NCBI RefSeq assembly: GCF_013408655.1
Contig: NZ_JACCBP010000002.1
Coordinates: forward strand, 806,001 to 870,000
DNA length: 64,000 nucleotides
Source of the DNA: Pigmentiphaga litoralis
Lineage (GTDB): Bacteria; Pseudomonadota; Gammaproteobacteria; Burkholderiales; Burkholderiaceae_B
Reading direction: 5' to 3'
The position numbers and the translations under genes were made by a program. Positions 58,699-64,000 of this stretch are shown here, one piece after another; the stretch's first letter is position 1; each line of letters begins with the position of its first letter. The notes below the pieces were generated by a model. It was not told the DNA's origin and ran no database searches. It saw nothing but the letters and a program-made list of their open reading frames with translations.

Positions 58699-59889
58699 AT
58701 GATGGGAAGCAGCTCTACACCGGCATCGGACGAGATCCTTGTTGCGGGCGGCGGGATTGGCGGGATTGCCACCGCGCTGGCGCTGGGACGCGCGGGCCGC
58801 GCCGTGCGGGTGCTGGAGCGCGCCGCCGAACTGGGCGAGATCGGCTACGGCCTGCAGCTGGGGCCGAATGCCTACCGCATCCTGGTCGAACTGGGCATCG
58901 CGGACAAACTGAAGGAAGTCGCCTTCTACCCGAATAATCTGGTCATGATCGACGCCATCGACGGGAAGGAACTGACCCGCATCGAACTGGGCGACGCGTT
59001 CCAGGAACGTTACGGCTACCCCTATAGCGTGATCCATCGCAGCGATCTGCATCAGATGCTGCTGGACGCCGCGCGCGCGTTGCCGGGCGTCAGCATCGAG
59101 ACGTCGCGCGGCGTGGCCAGCTTCACGCAGGACGCGACCGGTGTCGATGTGGTCTGTGAAGACGGCAGCCAGTATCGCGGGGCGGCGTTGATCGGCGCGG
59201 ATGGCCTGAAGTCGCGGGTGCGCGCCAGCATCCTGAATGACGGTGCGCCTCGGGTGGCGGGGCAGGTCGCGTATCGCGGCGTGGTGCCGATCGAAGAGAT
59301 CGAAGATGCGACGCATGCTGACGATGTGGTGATGTGGGTCGGCCCCGATTTGCACTTGGTGCAGTACCGCCTGCGCGGCGGCAAGGTCATGAACAACGTG
59401 GCGGTGGTCGAGAACGAGGCCATGCGCACGGGGCGCGCCGAGACGATCGGCCCCGAAGAAATGGAGGCCATCTTCAGTCACTGCATTCCGTCGGTGCAGA
59501 AAATGCTGGGCTTTGTGCGCAAGGACCGGCACTGGGTGCTGCAGGATCGCGACCCCACGCCGGGCTGGTCGCTAGGCCGCGCCACCCTGCTGGGCGACGC
59601 GGCGCACCCGACCCTGCAGTATCTGGCGCAGGGCGCCTGCATGGCGATGGAGGATGCGGTGGTACTGGCCAGGAAGGTCACCACGACGCCGGACGTGGAC
59701 GCGGCCCTGGTCGCCTACGAAAACGAACGCTACCTGCGCACTGGCCGCATCCAGCTGTCATCCCGTTTTTTCTGCGGCTTCTGCCATGCGGGTGGTGGCG
59801 CGCGGGATGTCCGCAACAGTATCGTGACGAAGCGCCCGAAGGGCAGCACCTTCGAGATCGACTGGGTTTATCGCGGCATCGATCTCTAA
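58699..59889 (+). CDS. FAD-dependent monooxygenase (3-hydroxybenzoate 6-hydroxylase-like)
   Basis: A 396-residue group A flavoprotein hydroxylase. The FAD motif GGGIGGIATALALG lies at about residues 15-28. The DG motif is IGADGLKSRVR and the second FAD motif is LLGDAAHPTLQYLAQGA. The overall pattern, including AHPTLQYLAQGACMAMEDA, resembles 3-hydroxybenzoate 6-monooxygenases and salicylate hydroxylases. These make gentisate or catechol from hydroxybenzoates with NADH and O2. The fumarylpyruvate hydrolase-like gene 18 bp downstream favours the gentisate route. The ATG at 58699 was chosen over a start at 58603 that would translate the promoter repeats. Confidence 0.88.
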   Translation: MMGSSSTPASDEILVAGGGIGGIATALALGRAGRAVRVLERAAELGEIGYGLQLGPNAYRILVELGIADKLKEVAFYPNNLVMIDAIDGKELTRIELGDAFQERYGYPYSVIHRSDLHQMLLDAARALPGVSIETSRGVASFTQDATGVDVVCEDGSQYRGAALIGADGLKSRVRASILNDGAPRVAGQVAYRGVVPIEEIEDATHADDVVMWVGPDLHLVQYRLRGGKVMNNVAVVENEAMRTGRAETIGPEEMEAIFSHCIPSVQKMLGFVRKDRHWVLQDRDPTPGWSLGRATLLGDAAHPTLQYLAQGACMAMEDAVVLARKVTTTPDVDAALVAYENERYLRTGRIQLSSRFFCGFCHAGGGARDVRNSIVTKRPKGSTFEIDWVYRGIDL

Positions 59890-59907
59890 TTTCACAAGGA
59901 CCAACGA

Positions 59908-60606
59908 ATGCCTTACGCCATTGCCCAACCTGCTCAGGTTGCGCTCGACATCGTCGGCAGCGACGATCAGTTTCCCGTCAACCGTGTGTTCTGCGTGGGC
60001 CGCAACTACGCCGCGCATGCCCGTGAAATGGGCCGCGATCCGGATCGTGAGAAGCCTTTCTTTTTCATGAAGCCGGCCAACGCCGTCGTGCAGGCGGGCG
60101 AGACCGAGATCACCATTCCCTATCCGCCCCAGACCAGCAACTTCCATCATGAAATCGAACTGGTGGCGGTGATCGGCACGGGCGGCAAGGACATCGCCAT
60201 CGACCAGGCGCTGGAGCATGTGTATGGCTACGCCGTGGGCCTGGACATGACGCGCCGCGACCTGCAGCTGGACGCGCGCGACAAGGGCCGCCCCTGGGAA
60301 TTCGGCAAGTCGTTTTCCAAGTCGGCGCCGATCAGCCCGGTTTCGCGAGTTAGCGAGATCGGCCATCCGGACAAAGCCGCCATTGCGGTCACGGTGGACG
60401 GCCAGATCAAGCAGAGCTCCGACATCGACATGCTGATCTGGTCGGTGGCCGAATCGATTGCCTACCTGTCGCAGTACGAGACGCTGGAACCGGGTGACGT
60501 GATCATGACCGGCACGCCCGAAGGTGTTGGCGCGGTCAAGCCAGGCCAGGTCATGCACGGCACGATAGCAGGCCTGACGCCGATCACGGTGCGCGTGGAA
60601 GGCTGA
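59908..60606 (+). CDS. FAH-family hydrolase, probable fumarylpyruvate hydrolase
   Basis: A 232-residue enzyme of the short FAH subgroup. The N-terminal VFCVGRNYAAHAREMG is typical of fumarylpyruvate hydrolases. Metal ligands lie in the HHEIELV and GLDMTRRDLQ segments. A KSFSKSAPISPV loop and a C-terminal GTPEGVGAVKPG motif complete the site. It would split fumarylpyruvate into fumarate and pyruvate, the last step of the gentisate pathway. An AAGGA site precedes the ATG. It probably forms an operon with the monooxygenase. Gentisate dioxygenase and maleylpyruvate isomerase are not in the window. Confidence 0.9.
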   Translation: MPYAIAQPAQVALDIVGSDDQFPVNRVFCVGRNYAAHAREMGRDPDREKPFFFMKPANAVVQAGETEITIPYPPQTSNFHHEIELVAVIGTGGKDIAIDQALEHVYGYAVGLDMTRRDLQLDARDKGRPWEFGKSFSKSAPISPVSRVSEIGHPDKAAIAVTVDGQIKQSSDIDMLIWSVAESIAYLSQYETLEPGDVIMTGTPEGVGAVKPGQVMHGTIAGLTPITVRVEG

Positions 60607-60615
60607 CCGGCCGTA

Positions 60616-62532
60616 TTACCCGCCGCCCGATTCCCCATGATGGCCGATCACCGGCAGATTGGGATTCTCGGGCTGCGTGTATCGTGACTCGATGGCGTCG
60701 CGGATGCGCGCCCGGCTCGTTGTGGGGTCAGGCGCGGTATCTGCTTCCACTTGCCTTGCCGCACCCGCCAGGTCGCTGTCGCCAATGACGTCTTCGAACC
60801 AGCGCGCGTAGTCGCCGCGCTGCAGGTGCCACGTCCAGGTATCGTCGTCCACCCCATCGCCCAATTCCACGAACAGCACCAGGTTGTGGGCGCGCAGATT
60901 CAGCTTGTTCTCCGGCCCCCGGAAAAAGAAGCTGCGTTCGGGAATCAGCAATCCTTCAGCATACTTACGAACGTGGCGCCGCCGGTGCGTGCGCCCCGGT
61001 TCGATGTCGACCACCACGGGCGCCACGTGCGACCGGTCGGTGCCGGCCTCCGCCGTATGTGACCGGTCCGCGCCTGCATCCGCCGCGTGCGAGTCCTCCG
61101 CGCCGGCATCCGCCGCGGTGCTGGCGGCGCCGGTCTCGTCGACGGGACACACCCACATCTGCCCCGGCTCCAGCGTCGGCCCTTCCGCGCCCGGTAACGC
61201 GCCCGCACTGTTGCGCGCCCGGTGGAATGCGGCCAGGCTCTCGGCCGGGTTGGCGCCTACCGCCAGCACGGTCGTGACCTGGTCCAGGAAGGCCCTGGCA
61301 AGCTGATCGGGTTGCACCGTGGTCGCCAAGGCCGTTTCCAGCGAGACGGGCAGCGCCTGTTCGGCAGGCGACCAGTCGGTGGGAAACAGGTGGTGCGCTT
61401 CTTCGAATACCAGCCAGTGCGGCCTGCCGGTCTTGGCCCGCAGCGCCAGCAGGCGGGGCAGCAGGGTGGCGAAGTAATGCGGCCGGTCGGCCAGCGGCAC
61501 CCGCAACAAGTTGACGATGACACTTTGCCGGGGCTGCGCCAGCAGTTCCAGCACCTGGTCGGCAGGCGGCGCATGATCAGTGTCCCCGACGGTCACCGCG
61601 CCTTCGAAGCCGCCGTAGTCGCCTTCCGGATCAAGGATGCAGACCTGGTAGTCCGCTTCGACCAACCGTTCGATCAAAGCCGTGGTCAGCGTGGATTTGC
61701 CGCTGCCGGACGGGCCGCAGGCCAGCGCCACGGTGCCGTAAGGGGGCAGGGTAAAGGGGTCGCCGCCGGCCTGGCCGACGAGCAGGCCATGCCGCGGCTG
61801 TCCTTGTCCTTGTCCTTGTCCTTGTCCTTGCTCCCTTCCTTGTCCCCGTCCCTGTCCCTGGCTGGCCAGGTCGTCTTCCAGCAGCGCGCCCACCAGCTCG
61901 ATCACGCCCTGGCCATGCTCGCCGTCGGTTACCCAGTCGGCGTTCTTTTTCAGCATGGGCAAGGCATTGTTGACGGCCACGGCCATCTCGCACAGGGCCA
62001 GCAAATGGTGGTCGTTTTCGGCATCGCCCACGGCCACCACGTTATGCGGCGACAGGCCGGTGTCGTCCAGTGCCGCGGTCAGCCCGGTGCCCTTGGTCAC
62101 GCCCGGCGCCAACACCATGACGGCGTCGCCATTGAAGACCACATGCAGGTCCAGCCCCAGTTCACGGATGGCGTCCAGTGCTTCGCGGTCATACGGTTTC
62201 ATGGTGGCGACCAATGTCTCGCTGACGCCCAGATGCCGGACGCCCTTGGCGCGCATGGCCTCGACAAATTCCGGTGGCGGGGCCGGGGCGAGCAGGCGGC
62301 GTTCGCGGGTTGCCGGGTCGTACAGCACGCCGCCGTTCTCGGCCACCACCCGAGTAAACAGATCGATGCGTGGACAGATCGCCAGCAGGTCATCCAGCTC
62401 GCGTCCGCTGACCAGGAAGACCTGACGGCCCGACTCGCACAGGCGGTCGAGCGCGTCCCAGGTGGCATCGGCGACCTGGCCATCAAAGGCAAGGGTGTTG
62501 TCGTAGTCGGTGGCAAGCGCCATGAATCGCAT
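60616..62532 (-). CDS. HAD phosphatase/P-loop ATPase fusion protein
   Basis: A 638-residue two-domain protein. Residues 1-225 form a HAD phosphatase of the Cof/SPP type: LATDYDNTLAFDG (nucleophile Asp), VFLVSGRE, and VAVGDAENDHHLL. A Gly-Gln linker near 225-245, encoded by a hexamer repeat, leads to a P-loop ATPase domain with ACGPSGSGKSTLTTALI and the acidic Walker B LVFEEAHH, resembling HerA/DUF87 ATPases. Another low-complexity stretch with SHTAEAGTDRSH repeats follows near 480-505. The pairing is rare and its function unknown. AGGAG stands 6 bp before the ATG. A glycosyltransferase gene lies just upstream, so a role in sugar-phosphate or polysaccharide metabolism is possible. Confidence 0.88.
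   Translation of the reverse strand: MRFMALATDYDNTLAFDGQVADATWDALDRLCESGRQVFLVSGRELDDLLAICPRIDLFTRVVAENGGVLYDPATRERRLLAPAPPPEFVEAMRAKGVRHLGVSETLVATMKPYDREALDAIRELGLDLHVVFNGDAVMVLAPGVTKGTGLTAALDDTGLSPHNVVAVGDAENDHHLLALCEMAVAVNNALPMLKKNADWVTDGEHGQGVIELVGALLEDDLASQGQGRGQGREQGQGQGQGQGQPRHGLLVGQAGGDPFTLPPYGTVALACGPSGSGKSTLTTALIERLVEADYQVCILDPEGDYGGFEGAVTVGDTDHAPPADQVLELLAQPRQSVIVNLLRVPLADRPHYFATLLPRLLALRAKTGRPHWLVFEEAHHLFPTDWSPAEQALPVSLETALATTVQPDQLARAFLDQVTTVLAVGANPAESLAAFHRARNSAGALPGAEGPTLEPGQMWVCPVDETGAASTAADAGAEDSHAADAGADRSHTAEAGTDRSHVAPVVVDIEPGRTHRRRHVRKYAEGLLIPERSFFFRGPENKLNLRAHNLVLFVELGDGVDDDTWTWHLQRGDYARWFEDVIGDSDLAGAARQVEADTAPDPTTSRARIRDAIESRYTQPENPNLPVIGHHGESGGG
61801..61860. repeat. TCCTTG hexamer microsatellite
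   Basis: Five perfect copies of TCCTTG (61801-61830) are followed by five degenerate hexamers ending at 61860. On the coding strand they encode Gln-Gly pairs linking the HAD and ATPase domains. Slippage would alter linker length without breaking the frame. Confidence 0.9.
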
Positions 62533-62541
62533 GATGCACTC

Positions 62542-63618
62542 CTAGGAAATGAGGTCCGCGCAGGCCGGCTGGGGCTGGGGCTGCCGCGGGCGTGACGCCT
62601 TGCACAGCCGGTCGTAGATCGGCAGGTAGTCGGCCACCATGCGGGGCGCCGTGAAGCGCGCCTCGAACGCGGCGCGGCACGCCCGGCGGTCGATCTCGGG
62701 CAGGCGGCGCACCGCGTCGACCGCTTCGTCCACGGTGTCCACAATGAAGCCGGTCACGCCATGCTCGATGACTTCGGGCACCGACCCGCGACGAAAGGCA
62801 ATCACCGGCGTGCCGCAGGCCAGCGCTTCGGCCATGACCAGTCCGAAGGGTTCGGGCCAGTCGATCGGAAAGATCAGGGCACGCGCGGCGCCCAGAAACG
62901 TGTGCTTCTGCACCTCGTTCAGTTCGCCGCGGTAGTGCACGATGGGGTCGTTGAACAGGTGGCGAATGTCGCGCTCGAAGTAGTGCAGATCGCCGTTGTC
63001 GATCTTGGCGCCGATGTGCAGCGGCACGTTGGCGCGCCGCGCGATCTCGATGGCCAGATCGGGCCGTTTGGACGGCGCGATGCGGCCCAGAAAAGCCAGA
63101 TAGCCGCCGCTGGCGTCGCCCGCCGTGAGCAGGTCGGTGGGCAGTCCGTGATGCACGGTGCCTTGCCAGTTGAGCCAGGGCAGGGGCGTGCGCTGCGCCT
63201 CCGAAATCGACACCACCGGCACGTCGGCAAAGGCGCGATACAGCAGCGGCAGGCCGGGAATATCCAGGCGCCAATGCAGGGTCGTCAGGTGCGCGCAGTC
63301 CAGCCGGCGCGAGAAGGGAAAGTGCTGGTAGTCCACGTGGAAATGCGCCAGGTCGAAGTTGCCGGACTGCCGCACCACGTCTTCCAGCATCGCAAAGTGG
63401 AAGGCCTGCGGATCGGCCGTGTCTTCAACCAGACGCACCGCGCACGGGCAGCATTCAATGAGCTTGGCGTGCGTGCGCGACCCGCCGCACGCAAACAGCG
63501 TCACGTCGTGCCCCTGCCGCACCAGTTCTTCCGTCAGATAGGACACCACGCGTTCGATGCCGCCATAGGCTTGCGGCGGCACGGTTTCATACAGCGTCGC
63601 GACTTGCGCAATCCGCAT
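62542..63618 (-). CDS. Family 4 glycosyltransferase
   Basis: A 358-residue GT-B glycosyltransferase of family GT4, probably transferring a sugar from a nucleotide donor. The N-terminal Rossmann half starts MRIAQVATLYETVPPQAYGG. The donor-binding half has LAFLGRIAPSKRPDLAIEIA and the EPFGLVMAEALACGTPVIAF segment, whose E-x7-E motif is the GT4 hallmark. GGAGA precedes the ATG at 63618. Two bases separate it from the next, closely related glycosyltransferase gene, so the pair is one operon. The acceptor is unknown. Confidence 0.92.
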   Translation of the reverse strand: MRIAQVATLYETVPPQAYGGIERVVSYLTEELVRQGHDVTLFACGGSRTHAKLIECCPCAVRLVEDTADPQAFHFAMLEDVVRQSGNFDLAHFHVDYQHFPFSRRLDCAHLTTLHWRLDIPGLPLLYRAFADVPVVSISEAQRTPLPWLNWQGTVHHGLPTDLLTAGDASGGYLAFLGRIAPSKRPDLAIEIARRANVPLHIGAKIDNGDLHYFERDIRHLFNDPIVHYRGELNEVQKHTFLGAARALIFPIDWPEPFGLVMAEALACGTPVIAFRRGSVPEVIEHGVTGFIVDTVDEAVDAVRRLPEIDRRACRAAFEARFTAPRMVADYLPIYDRLCKASRPRQPQPQPACADLIS

Positions 63619-63620
63619 GG

Positions 63621-64000
63621 TCAGGTCTCCTCCAGCAAACGGCGATACACCGTCAGGTAGTCATTGGCCATGCGGTCGGCCGTGAAGCGGCGTTCGAACG
63701 CGCGGCGGCAGCCGGCGCGGTCCAGCCGGCCGATCCGTTCCACCGCGCTGACCGCCTGGTTGACGTCGTCCACGATCAGTCCACTGACGCCGTCGTCGAC
63801 CACCTCGGGCACCGCTCCGCGTCGAAAGGCGATCACTGGCGTGCCGCAGGACATGGCCTCGATCAGCACCATGCCGAACGGCTCGGGCCAGTCCACCGGA
63901 AACAGCAGGGCCCGCGCGTTGGCCAGCATGGCGTAGCGTGCCTCGCCGCCGACTTCGCCCAGGTACTCGACGACGTCGCCATGCCGTGCCAGGAGCGGCT
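63621..64000 (-). CDS. Family 4 glycosyltransferase (partial)
   Basis: The C-terminal ~126 residues of a second GT4 enzyme whose start lies beyond the right edge. ALLFPVDWPEPFGMVLIEAM and CGTPVIAFRRGAVPEVV are the donor-site segment and closely match the downstream neighbour, so the two probably arose by duplication. Its TGA at 63621 lies 2 bp before the start of that gene. Confidence 0.92.
   Translation of the reverse strand, partial: PLLARHGDVVEYLGEVGGEARYAMLANARALLFPVDWPEPFGMVLIEAMSCGTPVIAFRRGAVPEVVDDGVSGLIVDDVNQAVSAVERIGRLDRAGCRRAFERRFTADRMANDYLTVYRRLLEET

Noticed and set aside
56712..58772. A 686-residue minus-strand frame opposite the flavoprotein gene
   Set aside because: The plus strand has a full set of SDH/FRD flavoprotein motifs and overlapping operon structure. 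The minus-strand frame has no domain-like features.

Overview
The window comes from a GC-rich proteobacterial chromosome. The best guess is a betaproteobacterium of the Burkholderiales, family Alcaligenaceae (Achromobacter/Bordetella-like). The reasons are four stand-alone Bug/TctC-type periplasmic binding proteins beside catabolic genes, many LysR/IclR/TetR-regulated catabolic clusters, tight ATGA-type gene overlaps, and clear GGAGA-like ribosome binding sites. The family assignment is an inference. I saw no rRNA, tRNA, insertion sequence, phage gene or CRISPR array.

Left part (1-17.2 kb): small catabolic and uptake clusters. A NitT/TauT-type ABC importer (ATPase cut by the window edge, permease, binding protein) diverges from an amidase. 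A nitroreductase follows, then a Bug protein and an RraA-like protein facing an IclR regulator, then a hybrid histidine kinase. A long minus-strand operon runs from a TetR repressor with its own operator through a complete ABC importer (binding protein, ATPase, two permeases), a cyclase-family hydrolase and a Bug protein to a fumarylacetoacetate hydrolase-family enzyme. An orphan BrnA-like antitoxin and a small membrane protein come next.

Centre (18.0-44.7 kb): the most striking locus. A 569-bp leader precedes a single 20-kb gene for a giant repetitive surface or secreted protein of about 6660 residues. It has an N-terminal DUF4347 domain, cadherin/CSPG-like repeats, ten alternating ~139-residue repeats, and about nine VCBS plus cadherin-like units of ~226 residues. 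Four genes follow, each overlapping the previous one by 4 bp: a TolC-like outer-membrane lipoprotein, a short HlyD-type adaptor, a GAF-like/HlyD membrane adaptor, and an M50 (site-2-protease-like)/HlyD membrane protein. The operon has no ABC ATPase, and the giant protein has no RTX nonapeptides. This looks like a dedicated, type-I-like export system in which the M50 protein stands where the ABC transporter normally would. A PRC-barrel protein and a 48-residue membrane peptide follow.

Right part (45.5-64 kb): a 2-hydroxyacid dehydrogenase/Bug/enolase-superfamily dehydratase operon with a divergent LysR; a thiamine-diphosphate enzyme; and a LysR gene divergent from an unusual seven-gene operon. 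That operon encodes a succinate dehydrogenase/fumarate reductase-like complex, a Bug protein and a two-subunit class I fumarase-like hydratase. A 3-hydroxybenzoate 6-hydroxylase-like flavoprotein and a fumarylpyruvate hydrolase-like enzyme follow, suggesting a link to the gentisate route, which ends in fumarate. The window closes with a HAD-phosphatase/P-loop-ATPase fusion and two family-4 glycosyltransferases, the last cut by the window edge.
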